43,518 nucleotides of DNA, taken from NCBI RefSeq assembly GCF_000970465.2, contig NZ_LAJE02000236.1, positions 1-43,518 on the forward strand, written 5' to 3'. Shown here one piece after another: positions 24,742-34,144 of the stretch. A program made the translations under genes and the position numbers. The notes below the pieces were generated by a model. That model was given only the letters and a program-made list of their open reading frames with translations. It ran no database searches and was not told where the DNA came from. The DNA comes from Devosia insulae DS-56. Lineage in GTDB: Bacteria; Pseudomonadota; Alphaproteobacteria; Rhizobiales; Devosiaceae. Each line of letters begins with the position of its first letter. Positions within the stretch are counted from its first letter, which is position 1.

Positions 24742-25578
24742 CTTGGCGGCGCCGCCGGTCAGCCCCGAGATCACGTAGCGCTGGGCCAACAGGAAGAAGG
24801 CGATGGCCGGCAGGATCGACAGGGTCAGGAACGCCAGGATGCGCGGCCAGTCCGAACCGTACTGGCCCTGGAACTGCATGATCCCCAGCGGCCAGGTATA
24901 GTTGGCATCGGAGTTGAGCACGATCAGCGGCAGCAGGAAGCTATTCCAGCTGCCGACGAAATTGAACACCCCGACCGTAGCGATGATCGGCAGGCAGAGC
25001 GGCAGCGTGACGTACCAGTAGATGCGGATATAGCCGCAATTATCCATGCGCGCCGCGTCGATCAGCTCCTTGGGCAGCTCCTTGAAGAAGTTGTAGAACA
25101 GCAGCACCGAGAACGAGATGGAGAACGCCACCTGCGCGATGATGATGCCGAGGTGGCTGTCGAGCAGCCCCAGGTCGCGCATCTTGATGAACAGCGGCAG
25201 GATGGCGGTAGCCGACGGAAACAGCAGCCCCAGCATCAGGTAGCTCATCAGGAACCGGCTGCCGAAGAACTTGATATGGGCGAAGGCGAAGGCGGTCATC
25301 GAAGCGAGCAGCGTCGACAGCACCACCGAGCCCAGCGCGACGAGCAGCGAGTTGAGCAGCGAGGGCACATAGCGCGGCCCGCCGATGATCTCGGCGAAGC
25401 GCGCTGGATCCCAGCTCTGCGGCAACCCGAACGGATTGACCCGCAGCTCGCCGATCTCTTTGAAGCCGCCGAGGGCAGTGGTGTAGAACGGCACGATCAC
25501 GAAGGCGGCCACCACCAGCAGGGTGATCCATTGGAAGGCCGAGATGGCCGGGCGACGTTTCCTCGATACCGTGGCCAT
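24736..25578 (-). CDS. Carbohydrate ABC transporter permease (MalG type), second system
   Basis: A 280-residue inner-membrane permease with six helices. The EAA loop reads DAARMDNCGYIRIYWYVTLP, and the C-terminus ends AQRYVISGLTGGAAKG, the usual MalG-type finish. ATG at 25578 shares one base with the MalF-type stop (TGATG), which gives tight coupling; the open frame to 25863 is shadow. It is the last gene of the importer that starts at 27840. Confidence 0.92.
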   Translation of the reverse strand: MATVSRKRRPAISAFQWITLLVVAAFVIVPFYTTALGGFKEIGELRVNPFGLPQSWDPARFAEIIGGPRYVPSLLNSLLVALGSVVLSTLLASMTAFAFAHIKFFGSRFLMSYLMLGLLFPSATAILPLFIKMRDLGLLDSHLGIIIAQVAFSISFSVLLFYNFFKELPKELIDAARMDNCGYIRIYWYVTLPLCLPIIATVGVFNFVGSWNSFLLPLIVLNSDANYTWPLGIMQFQGQYGSDWPRILAFLTLSILPAIAFFLLAQRYVISGLTGGAAKG

Positions 25579-26510
25579 CAGTTCTGCTCCACCCTGAAGA
25601 GAATACGCCGGTAGGCGAGCGCCACGATCACGCAGGCGATGAACAGCAGCACGCTCACCGCACCGCCAAAGCCCAGTTTCATGCGCAGGATGCCGAACTG
25701 GTAGAGGAAGGTCACGATGGTGTGGCTCGAATGCGAGGGGCCGCCATTGGTGAGCGGGATGATGATGTCGAACAGCTGCAGCGCGCCGGTGATGGCGAAG
25801 AACACCGACACCACAATGGCCGAGCGGATCATCGGGATCTTGATGTGGCGCACGATTTGCCACTTCTTGACGCCATCGAGCCGCGCCGCCTCGACCACCT
25901 CGTTGGGGATCGACTGCAGGCCGGCGATGAAGATCATCATGTGAAAGCCGAAATACTTCCAGGTGATGACCAGCATGATGGCCGGGATCACCCAGAACTT
26001 GTCGGCCAAAACGAACGGCATCTTGGTGCCGAGCGCATCGCCGATGATCGGCAAGAGCCCGTAATTGCCGTCATAGACGAACTTCCAGATCAGCCCCGCC
26101 GCCACCTCGGCCAGCATGAAGGGCAAAAAGAAGATCGTCCGCAGAATGTTGATGCTGACCGAGCGCTCGGACAGGGCAATGGCGCACCACATGGCGAGCG
26201 GCAGCTGGATCAGCAGCGATACGGCCACCACGATCAGGCTGTTGCGCACCGCAGTGCCGAAATTGCGATGGTTGATCACGTCGGCATAGTTTTCGAAGCC
26301 GACGAAATTGGTGATCGGCCCGTAGCCGTTCCACTGGAAGAACGAGAAGGTTCCCGCATCGACCATTGGCAGGACGACGAACACGGTGAACAGGATCAGC
26401 GAGGGCGGCAGGAAGATCAGCAGCGGGACCAGGCTCTTGCGATCCATGTAGCGGCGCCGGCGGACGGCGACACCTCTGCCCGCGGCAACTGCGGTCGTAA
26501 TGCTTGCCAT
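25578..26510 (-). CDS. Carbohydrate ABC transporter permease (MalF type), second system
   Basis: A 310-residue inner-membrane permease. After an Arg-rich cytoplasmic N-terminus (VAVRRRRYMDRKS) come six helices starting LVPLLIFLPPSLILFTVFVVLP. The EAA loop reads EAARLDGVKKWQIVRHIKIP and the conserved IIIPLTNGGPSHSSHTIVTFLYQ follows. ATG at 26510 has a GAAGGGA site upstream; the open frame to 26669 overlaps the binding-protein gene without support. A stem-loop at 26538-26564 separates it from that gene. Confidence 0.92.
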   Translation of the reverse strand: MASITTAVAAGRGVAVRRRRYMDRKSLVPLLIFLPPSLILFTVFVVLPMVDAGTFSFFQWNGYGPITNFVGFENYADVINHRNFGTAVRNSLIVVAVSLLIQLPLAMWCAIALSERSVSINILRTIFFLPFMLAEVAAGLIWKFVYDGNYGLLPIIGDALGTKMPFVLADKFWVIPAIMLVITWKYFGFHMMIFIAGLQSIPNEVVEAARLDGVKKWQIVRHIKIPMIRSAIVVSVFFAITGALQLFDIIIPLTNGGPSHSSHTIVTFLYQFGILRMKLGFGGAVSVLLFIACVIVALAYRRILFRVEQN

Positions 26511-26537
26511 ACTCGCTTCCCTTCGAGGCAGATGCGA

Positions 26538-26564
26538 TCGGCGGGGCAATCGTTGCCCCGCCGA
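26538..26564 (-). promoter_or_regulatory. Strong stem-loop between binding-protein and permease genes
   Basis: CGGCGGGGCAA (26539-26549) and TTGCCCCGCCG (26553-26563) pair perfectly around a 3-nt loop, and one further T-A pair extends the stem to 12 bp. It lies 17 nt past the binding-protein stop in a 70-nt gap. There is no T-run. It probably protects the 3' end of the binding-protein message or attenuates the permeases. Confidence 0.6.
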
Positions 26565-26580
26565 CCTCAGGCCAAACGCC

Positions 26581-27840
26581 TTAGTTGGCCGCGTCGTCCA
26601 CGGCTTCCTTGACCTGCAAGGCGGCGTCTTCGGCGCTGATCGCGTTGGCGGCGAGATCCGCCGACACATCGTTCACCACACCACCGACCGCCGGCCCGAG
26701 GGCCTGATCGAAGAACAGCGCATGCCAGTGGGCCTTGTTGATATCCTGCGCCACCAGCACCTTGAACGGGTTGGTCATGCCGTCGGCCGCCCCGTTGACG
26801 ATCGGGATGTAGTAGCCGGCATTGGCGAAGCGGGACTGCACCGGCTTGGCGTTGTACCACTCGATGAACTTGACCGCGTCGTCGGAGGCGTTCTTGGAGA
26901 ACAGGTAGCCGGACAGGCCGCCCAGCGTATCGGTTGGGTCGCCCTTGCCCCCGTCAATGGTCGGGAACGGCAGGATGCCGAGCTGGTCATCCGGGATACC
27001 CTGCTTGGTCGCCGAGTTGTCCTTCATGGCGCCGTAGTCCCAGTCGCCCATCAGGTGCATCGCGGCCTTGCCGTCGCCGAAATAGCCCGAGGCATCGCCA
27101 TAGGTGGCGGCCTGGAAGCCCTCCTGCCACGGATCGAGTTGAGCCAGTTGCAGGAAGAACTGACCGGCCTTGACGAAGTCCTCGCCGGCAAAGCCGTCGC
27201 CCTCGCCGCGCGCCGCGGCGTTGAAGCCGTCCTGCCCGGCCAGACGCACCACCAGCTTGCTCCACCAGAAGTGCGCCGGCCACTTGTCCTTGCCACCCAT
27301 CGCCAGCGGGGTGATGCCGGCATCCTTGAACTTCTGCACGGCAGCGAGGAACCCGTCCCAGGTCTTGAGGCTCTCGGGGTCGACGCCGGCCTGGGTGAAC
27401 AGTGCCTTGTTGTACCACAGCACCACTTCGGCCACGTCGCGGGCGATACCGTAGATATGGCCGTCAGGCGCGGTGAAGGCCGCAACGCCTGCCGTACCCT
27501 GGGCATCCTTGGCTTCCTGCGACAGGACGCCCTCGATCGGCCGCAGCACACCGGCCTTGGCCTGCTCGTAGAACACCCCACCGCCCCATGAGTGGAACAC
27601 ATCGGGCGCATCGGCAGACTGCAGCAGCGTGGTCAGCTTGGCCTTGAACGCCTCGTTCTCGAGGAACGGCAGCTCGACCTTCACGCCCGGATTGGCGGCC
27701 TCGTACTCGGCCACCGCCTCAGTCATCAGCTTCACCTCATCCGGGATGGACGCGATGTTCAGATACTTCACCACTGTTTGAGCCTGCACCGGCGCGAGCG
27801 CCATCAGGCCGAGCATTGCGGCAAGCGCAATTCGCTTCAT
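26581..27840 (-). CDS. Sugar ABC transporter substrate-binding protein (SBP family 1), second system
   Basis: A 419-residue periplasmic protein. The signal peptide MKRIALAAMLGLMALAPVQAQ ends at about residue 20. Typical family 1 parts follow: VAEYEAANPGVKVELPFLEN, DVFHSWGGGVFYEQAKAG, LWYNKALFTQAGVDPESLKT and YFGDGKAAMHLMGDW. GGAGGAGG lies 6 nt before ATG 27840. It is divergent from the ROK regulator gene. The ligand is not evident; association with ThuA suggests a disaccharide such as a trehalose-like sugar, by context only. Confidence 0.92.
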   Translation of the reverse strand: MKRIALAAMLGLMALAPVQAQTVVKYLNIASIPDEVKLMTEAVAEYEAANPGVKVELPFLENEAFKAKLTTLLQSADAPDVFHSWGGGVFYEQAKAGVLRPIEGVLSQEAKDAQGTAGVAAFTAPDGHIYGIARDVAEVVLWYNKALFTQAGVDPESLKTWDGFLAAVQKFKDAGITPLAMGGKDKWPAHFWWSKLVVRLAGQDGFNAAARGEGDGFAGEDFVKAGQFFLQLAQLDPWQEGFQAATYGDASGYFGDGKAAMHLMGDWDYGAMKDNSATKQGIPDDQLGILPFPTIDGGKGDPTDTLGGLSGYLFSKNASDDAVKFIEWYNAKPVQSRFANAGYYIPIVNGAADGMTNPFKVLVAQDINKAHWHALFFDQALGPAVGGVVNDVSADLAANAISAEDAALQVKEAVDDAAN

Positions 27841-27927
27841 GGGTTTCCTCCTCCTTTGGGCAGCCGGGGGGGCGCTCTCTGGCGCAGTCGGCCGCAGCGG
27901 CAGACGCGGTCCCTACCGCAATCACCA

Positions 27928-27966
27928 CTTGCTACTTTCTAAGCATCCCTTATTAAAGGAAGCAAG
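27928..27966. promoter_or_regulatory. Candidate ROK operator in the divergent promoter region
   Basis: CTTGCT-A-CTTT on the left and AAAG-GA-AGCAAG on the right are inverted half-sites (6 + 4 matching bases) separated by an A/T-rich core. The site is 88 bp upstream of the binding-protein start and 170 bp upstream of the rok gene. Two half-sites around an AT-rich centre fit the general form of ROK repressor sites. The rest of the 296-base gap shows nothing further. Confidence 0.35.
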
Positions 27967-28136
27967 AGGCACGTACCTCAGCTCTGCAGAAACAGCTCAA
28001 TCTGCGGATAGACGCTTGAGGACCGCCTGTTTTTCGGTACTCTGCCGCTGAGTGCCGGCTATTCGACGATCGTGCTATCAGCGCCTTTTGTACGGGTTAC
28101 AAAGCAATTGACTGACCAGATGCCCGGGGCGAGTTC

Positions 28137-29345
28137 GTGGCCGTAAAGATCGCTGATCCGCTGCTGATGCGGGAAATCAACAAGTACCATGTGCTGGAGA
28201 CGATCCGGTGCCATGGCCAGATTTCGCGGGTCGAGATCTCCGAACGCACCCTGCTCAGCGGCACCACGGTATCGGCGATCACCGGCGCGCTGATCGAGGA
28301 AGGGCTGATCGAGGCCATCCACACCACGCCGACCAACGAGACGCTGCGCGGCCGCCCACGGGTGCTGCTCGGGCTGGTGCGTGACGCGGCGTTCGTCATC
28401 GGCGTGCGCATCTCGCAGGCGCTGACCACCGCAACCCTGATCGATTTCCGCGGCGAAACAGTTGCCTCGGTGCAACTGCCGGTGCGGCTGGCCCGCCAGC
28501 CCGCCGAGGTGATCGTCGACCTGATCGAAGACGCCATGGAGGAGTGCATCGGCAAATCCGGGGTGGATCGGAGCCGCATCAAGGGCATCGGCATAGGCAT
28601 CCCTGGCATCGTCGACCCGCGCTCCGGCCGCAGCTATGCGAGCTCAGTGTTCGGTGAGCGGGAAATCCCCATCGGGACGCTCCTGGCCGAGCGCACCGGC
28701 CTGCCGGTGAAACTCGAAAAGCCGGCAAACCTCCTCGCCTTGGCCGAGAGCTGGTTCGGCTACGCGCAGAGCGTCCGCAGCTTTGGCGTGGTGGTGCTGG
28801 ACCAAACGGCGAGCCTCGGGCTGTGGCTCGAGGACGATCTGCAGCGCGGCTCCAGCAAGCTGGGGCCGGCCTTCGGCCACATCAAGGTCGGCAATGAGGG
28901 GATGGTTTGCGAATGCGGCCAGCACGATTGCCTCAACGCCCATGTGGGCGACGCCGCCATGCGCCGGCAGGCGCGACAGGAGTTGGGCGAAGCGCTGGAC
29001 GCTGCCGCCTCGTATGACCTGCTCGACCACCTCGCCGGGCTCGCTCAGGCGGGCGATGCAAGGGGCCAGCGTCTCATCCAGCGGCAGGCCGAAAAGCTTG
29101 GTGTTGGGCTCTCCCACATCATCAACCTGGTCAACCCGGCCAAGATCATCGTCGCGGTTGAGTCGCAACGCTATGGCGAAGTGATTGCGCCGACGGTGCG
29201 CGCCGCGGCGCAGGCCAACAGCTTTCTCACTCACTTCAATTCCACCGAGCTGATCTTCCACACCCTGGATGACCAGCTCTGGGCACGGGGGGCCGCGGCG
29301 CTGATGCTGCGCGACATCTACAGCGCCCCGTGGAACGCAGCATAA
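28137..29345 (+). CDS. ROK-family transcriptional regulator (NagC/XylR type)
   Basis: A 402-residue protein. An N-terminal winged helix (about 10-75: NKYHVLETIRCHGQISRVEI, LLSGTTVSAITGALIEEGLI) is joined to a ROK sugar-kinase-like domain. The Cys cluster CECGQHDCLN (around 260) resembles the ROK zinc site CxCGxxGCxE, but the last Glu position is Asn and the Gly is Asp. The usual GE-x-GH segment reads GPAFGH, so kinase activity is unlikely. The start is GTG at 28137. It is divergent from a MalEFG operon and starts its own operon with ThuA and MalK, so it very likely controls both. Confidence 0.88.
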   Translation: MAVKIADPLLMREINKYHVLETIRCHGQISRVEISERTLLSGTTVSAITGALIEEGLIEAIHTTPTNETLRGRPRVLLGLVRDAAFVIGVRISQALTTATLIDFRGETVASVQLPVRLARQPAEVIVDLIEDAMEECIGKSGVDRSRIKGIGIGIPGIVDPRSGRSYASSVFGEREIPIGTLLAERTGLPVKLEKPANLLALAESWFGYAQSVRSFGVVVLDQTASLGLWLEDDLQRGSSKLGPAFGHIKVGNEGMVCECGQHDCLNAHVGDAAMRRQARQELGEALDAAASYDLLDHLAGLAQAGDARGQRLIQRQAEKLGVGLSHIINLVNPAKIIVAVESQRYGEVIAPTVRAAAQANSFLTHFNSTELIFHTLDDQLWARGAAALMLRDIYSAPWNAA

Positions 29346-29362
29346 CTGGAGGAAACATTTCC

Positions 29363-30007
29363 ATGAGCAAGTCAGCGCTGATCGTGTGGGGAGGCTGGGA
29401 TGGCCATACGCCGGAGCAGAGCGCGCAGCTCGTCAGCGGCATGCTCGAGAGCCATGGCTTCGCGGTCACCCTCGAGAACACCACCGAGGCGTTTGCCGAT
29501 GACGGCCTGAGCCAGTTCGACCTGATCGTGCCGGTCATCACCATGTCGCGGATCGAGCGCGAGGAACTGACGAACCTCCTCGCCGCCGTGCGCGGCGGCA
29601 CCGGCCTTGCCGGGTTTCACGGGCTGATGTGCGACAGCTTCCGCAACGAGCCGGACTATCAGTTCATGACCGGCGGCCAGTGGGTGGCCCACCCCGGCAA
29701 CATCATCGACTACACCGTGAACGTCACGCGCGGCGACGACCCGATCATGGCCGGCATCGGCGATTTTCCCTACCGGTCGGAGCAATATTACATGCACTTC
29801 GACCCCAGCGTGGAGGTGCTCGCCACCACCACCTTCTCGGGCGAGCAGTTCGAGGAGATCGACGGCGTGGTGATGCCGGTGGTGTGGAAGCGCCGCTTCG
29901 GCAAGGGCCGGGTGTTCTATTCGTCGCTCGGCCATGTGGTGGGAGAATTCGAGGTGCCGCAGATGCGCACCATCTTCGAGCGCGGCGCCCTCTGGGCAGC
30001 GCGCTAG
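29363..30007 (+). CDS. ThuA-like protein (trehalose-utilization family)
   Basis: A 214-residue protein with a class I glutamine-amidotransferase-like fold. The opening ALIVWGGWDGHTPEQSAQ, the middle RGGTGLAGFHGLMCDSF, and GHVVGEF near the end are the family landmarks. ThuA takes part in trehalose and disaccharide use in Sinorhizobium, probably with ThuB in 3-keto sugar metabolism. No signal peptide is present. GGAGG lies 8 nt before ATG 29363, 17 nt after the rok stop, and the MalK gene follows after 22 nt. Exact reaction is unknown. Confidence 0.85.
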   Translation: MSKSALIVWGGWDGHTPEQSAQLVSGMLESHGFAVTLENTTEAFADDGLSQFDLIVPVITMSRIEREELTNLLAAVRGGTGLAGFHGLMCDSFRNEPDYQFMTGGQWVAHPGNIIDYTVNVTRGDDPIMAGIGDFPYRSEQYYMHFDPSVEVLATTTFSGEQFEEIDGVVMPVVWKRRFGKGRVFYSSLGHVVGEFEVPQMRTIFERGALWAAR

Positions 30008-30029
30008 CAGGCAGGCAGGGAGGGAAACC

Positions 30030-31118
<1,089 letters not shown>

Positions 31119-31139
31119 CACAGATCGCTTCGAGTTCGA

Positions 31140-31176
31140 CGAAGGGGCACCGATCCAGCAGGAACGGTGCCCTTCG
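31140..31176. terminator. Bidirectional terminator between malK-type gene and permease
   Basis: CGAAGGGGCACCG (31140-31152) pairs with CGGTGCCCTTCG (31165-31176) with a single bulged G and a 12-nt loop. It fills the 59-bp gap between convergent genes ending at 31118 and 31178. Confidence 0.65.
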
Positions 31177-31177
31177 A

Positions 31178-32233
31178 CTAGCGATAGCGGACCTGGTTCC
31201 AGCGGTGCCCGAGCAGCGACAGGATGATGATCAGCCCGTAGAAGAACTGCACATAGAAGCCGGAGAGGCCCGCTCCCACAACGCCAGACTGAATGAACGA
31301 CACAGTGAAGCTGCCGATGGCGCTCCCGATGATCGTGCCGATGCCGCCCCAGGGCGCCGTGCCTCCGACGAACACCGAGGCGAGCGCGGGAAGCAGGTAG
31401 CCATCACCGGAGGTCGGCCACCAGGTGTAATTGATCATCACGGCGGCGACACCCGCCAGCGCCGCGCCAAGGCCGACGAAGGCGAAGGTCTTCAGCCGCA
31501 CCAGCTTGACGTTGATGCCCATCTGCTGCGCCGCGTCGGGGTTGTCGCCGACCATGTGCACATGCACGCCGAAGCGGTGCCGGTTGTAGATGAACGAGCA
31601 GATCGCCACGAACAGCAAGGCCCAGAGAACCTGCACGGGAATGCCGAAGAACTGGCCACCGAAGATCTGGAAGGTCAGGGTCTTGGGCAGGCCCACCAGC
31701 GCGATCGACTTGCCCTCGGTATTGATCTGGATCAGCCCGCGCAGCATGAAGTTCATGCCCAGTGTCGCGATGAGCGACGAGAGGTTGGCATAGACCACGA
31801 GCCAGCCGACGCAGAGCCCGAGGACCAGGCCGGTCAGCACGGCTGCGATGATGCCGAGAAACGGATCATACCCCGCCTGGACCACCAGCGCGAAAACCCA
31901 CCCCGCCATGCCGATGGTCGCCGGAAACGACAGGTCGATTTCGCCTACGGTCACCACGTAGACCAGCGGCACCACGACGAAGAGCACGACCGGCAGGCCG
32001 ATGAGCACGGCGCGGTACATGTTCCATTGCGAGAACACTTCCGGGTTGCCCACGAAGAAGCAGGCCAGCATCACCACCAGCACGACGAACGAACCGACGG
32101 CCGGGCGATGGTCGCGGAAGAAGCGGCGAAGTCTGGAGCGGTCGGCGTGCTTACCTTCGGCAACGCGACGGACGGTGTCCGCGTCGAGGGCCTTGGCCGG
32201 CGACTGACCGTCACGATTGGCTGTATCGGTCAT
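31178..32233 (-). CDS. Sugar ABC transporter permease (RbsC type), third system
   Basis: A 351-residue inner-membrane permease. A charged cytoplasmic N-terminus of about 45 residues precedes the helices; VVTVGEIDLSFPATIGMAGW and ANLSSLIATLGMNFMLRGL and PALASVFVGGTAPWGGIGT are the RbsC-type conserved segments. ATG at 32233 overlaps the ATPase stop by 4 bp. It is the last gene of the operon that begins with the oxidoreductase at 36131. Confidence 0.9.
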   Translation of the reverse strand: MTDTANRDGQSPAKALDADTVRRVAEGKHADRSRLRRFFRDHRPAVGSFVVLVVMLACFFVGNPEVFSQWNMYRAVLIGLPVVLFVVVPLVYVVTVGEIDLSFPATIGMAGWVFALVVQAGYDPFLGIIAAVLTGLVLGLCVGWLVVYANLSSLIATLGMNFMLRGLIQINTEGKSIALVGLPKTLTFQIFGGQFFGIPVQVLWALLFVAICSFIYNRHRFGVHVHMVGDNPDAAQQMGINVKLVRLKTFAFVGLGAALAGVAAVMINYTWWPTSGDGYLLPALASVFVGGTAPWGGIGTIIGSAIGSFTVSFIQSGVVGAGLSGFYVQFFYGLIIILSLLGHRWNQVRYR

Positions 32234-33012
32234 ACTGTCCCTCCTGTGGACTGAACGCCGGCGCCGCCCGGATGGGCGAGTTCTTCCATGAAACGCACCA
32301 GGGCTTCCGCTGAGCCGAGCTCGGCTTTGCTGGCCTGCAGCGCCACGCGCCCGCGGTCGAGCACGACGAAGCGATCGGAAATATCGAACACGTGGTGGAT
32401 GTTGTGACCGATGAACAGGATCGAGCGCCCCGCTGCCCGCGCCTGCCGGACGAAATGGAAAACCTTGGCGGTCTCGGTGAGCGAGAGCGCCGTGGTGGGC
32501 TCATCGAGGATAATCAGGTCGCTTTGGTTGTACATGGCGCGGGCGATGGCCACGCCCTGGCGCTCGCCGCCGGACAGCTGCCCAACAATGGAACTGGGGC
32601 CGAAGACCTTGGAGGTGAAGCCGATCTCGCGCATCAGCCGTTCGGCCTCTTCGCGCTGCTTGCGAACTTTCAGAAAGCCAAGCGGGCCCACCAGTTCGCG
32701 GCCCATGAAGATGTTCCAGATGATGGTCTGCTGAACGGCCAGCGCCCGGTCCTGGAACACCGTCTCGATGCCCGCCTCGCGCGAGCGTCCGGCGTTCCAG
32801 TTCGAAACCGGCTCGCCGCGGACCAAAATCTCACCGGTTGTCGGCCGAACCGCGCCGGCGAGAATTTTGATGAGTGTGGACTTACCGGCGCCATTGTCGC
32901 CGACCAGGCCAACCACCTCGCCCTGGTCGACGTGAAGGTCAACGCCGCCAAGGGCGTAAACCTGCCCATAGGACTTCTTGATGTCCTTGAGCTCGATAAT
33001 ACGATTTTGCAC
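32230..33012 (-). CDS. Sugar ABC transporter ATP-binding protein, single-domain, third system
   Basis: A 260-residue ATPase. Walker A GDNGAGKST (about 38-46), signature QLSGGERQGVAIARA, Walker B DLIILDEPTTALS and H-loop FIGHNIHHV, where the usual Thr before His is Gly. It has one nucleotide-binding domain. The start is GTG at 33012 with GCGAGGG upstream. The 66-nt gap to the binding-protein gene contains a stem-loop (33040-33063). Confidence 0.9.
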   Translation of the reverse strand: MQNRIIELKDIKKSYGQVYALGGVDLHVDQGEVVGLVGDNGAGKSTLIKILAGAVRPTTGEILVRGEPVSNWNAGRSREAGIETVFQDRALAVQQTIIWNIFMGRELVGPLGFLKVRKQREEAERLMREIGFTSKVFGPSSIVGQLSGGERQGVAIARAMYNQSDLIILDEPTTALSLTETAKVFHFVRQARAAGRSILFIGHNIHHVFDISDRFVVLDRGRVALQASKAELGSAEALVRFMEELAHPGGAGVQSTGGTV

Positions 33013-33039
33013 GATGCCCTCGCTGCAAGTGGATAGGCC

Positions 33040-33063
33040 GGGGCCCGGCGGGAGCCGGACCCC
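33040..33063 (-). promoter_or_regulatory. Stem-loop after the third ribose-type binding-protein gene
   Basis: GGGGCCCGGC (33040-33049) pairs with GCCGGACCCC (33054-33063), 10 bp with one wobble and a 4-nt loop. It lies 15 nt past the binding-protein stop. No T-run follows. Confidence 0.5.
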
Positions 33064-33078
33064 TGCCGCCGAGAACTC

Positions 33079-34080
33079 TTAGCGAAGACCTTCCTTGGCC
33101 AGGTCCGCAACCGCTCCGTAGTTCTCGGGCGTAACGAAGCCGGCGCCGGTATCGACGTTGATCGCGCCGAGGCCGTAGACGACTTGCTGGCAGAGCGACA
33201 GGATCGGCATGTAGCCCTGCAGGAACGGCTGCTGGTCGGAGGTCAGCTGGACCCAGCCGTCCTTGAACGCCTCGACGATCTGCGGGCTGGTGTCAAAACC
33301 GATATTGATGATGTCGCCGGCATTCTTGCCTGCCGCCTGCATGTAGGTCGCGGCATTGCCGAGCGGCTGGCCGCCCGGATAGGCGATCAGCTTGACGTCC
33401 GGATTGGCGGTAATGGCGGCGGTGATCACCGGAATGCCGGTGTTCGGATCGGTGCCCAGGCCCTCGGGGCTCTGCAGCTTCACGACCTTCAGCCCGGCCG
33501 CCTCGAACGCCTCCAGCGTCCCCAGTTCGCGTTCGGCACGCTCGAGCTGCGACCAGTCGCTCATGACGATGGCAACATCGCCGGCCTTGAGGCCGAAGCG
33601 GCGGATGGCTTCCTCGCCCAGAGCCTTGCCTTGCGGCTTCTGCTGGGCCCCGACATAGCCGCCGCCGAACTTTGCAGTCGCCTCGTCGACCGGCACGTTC
33701 TGGTACATCATCTTGATGCCCGCGGCAGAGGCCTCTTCGGCCAGCGGCAGGATCGCGGCATTGCCCGGGTGACCCATCATGGCGATGCCATTGGGCGCCG
33801 CGCCGATGGCCTCGCGCAGCTGCTGGATCATCTTTTCCGAGCTCCAGCCCGAGAACACATAGTCAACTTGAGCGCCCGTATCTTTGGCCGCCTGGACAGC
33901 GCCGTTGTAGACGATCGAGGCAAAGGCATCTCCCTCGGCGCCACCGGCAAAGAAGCGGATCTTGACGTCGCTGCACCAGTTGTCGCGCAGGGTTTCGGCC
34001 ATGGCGACACTGGTCAGGCTGGCGATGGTGACGGTTGCAAAAGCTGCAGCCGTCAGTGCCTTCAGAGCAATCCTAGTCAT
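33079..34080 (-). CDS. Sugar ABC transporter substrate-binding protein (ribose-type fold), third system
   Basis: A 333-residue periplasmic protein. The signal peptide (ALKALTAAAFATVTIASLTSVAMAE) ends near residue 29. The binding-protein-like I fold is seen in KIRFFAGGAEGDAFASIVYNGAVQAAKD, EKMIQQLREAIGAAPNGIAMMGHPGN and VDYVFSGWSS. ATG at 34080 is preferred over the in-frame GTG at 34086, because GGGAGG is 8 nt from the ATG but only about 2 nt from the GTG. It sits in an operon with an isomerase and an oxidoreductase, so the ligand is probably a sugar or cyclitol that these enzymes handle. Confidence 0.88.
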   Translation of the reverse strand: MTRIALKALTAAAFATVTIASLTSVAMAETLRDNWCSDVKIRFFAGGAEGDAFASIVYNGAVQAAKDTGAQVDYVFSGWSSEKMIQQLREAIGAAPNGIAMMGHPGNAAILPLAEEASAAGIKMMYQNVPVDEATAKFGGGYVGAQQKPQGKALGEEAIRRFGLKAGDVAIVMSDWSQLERAERELGTLEAFEAAGLKVVKLQSPEGLGTDPNTGIPVITAAITANPDVKLIAYPGGQPLGNAATYMQAAGKNAGDIINIGFDTSPQIVEAFKDGWVQLTSDQQPFLQGYMPILSLCQQVVYGLGAINVDTGAGFVTPENYGAVADLAKEGLR

Positions 34081-34116
34081 AGTCACGTCCTCCCTTTCGT
34101 GCTGTGCACGGTTTGC

Positions 34117-34138
34117 GTGCCGGCTCCCCCGCCGGCAC
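34117..34138 (-). promoter_or_regulatory. Stem-loop between isomerase and binding-protein genes
   Basis: GTGCCGGC (34117-34124) and GCCGGCAC (34131-34138) form a perfect 8-bp stem with a 6-nt loop in the 64-nt gap, 36 nt upstream of the binding-protein ATG. With the hairpin at 33040-33063 it brackets the binding-protein gene. Confidence 0.5.
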
Positions 34139-34144
34139 CACTCA

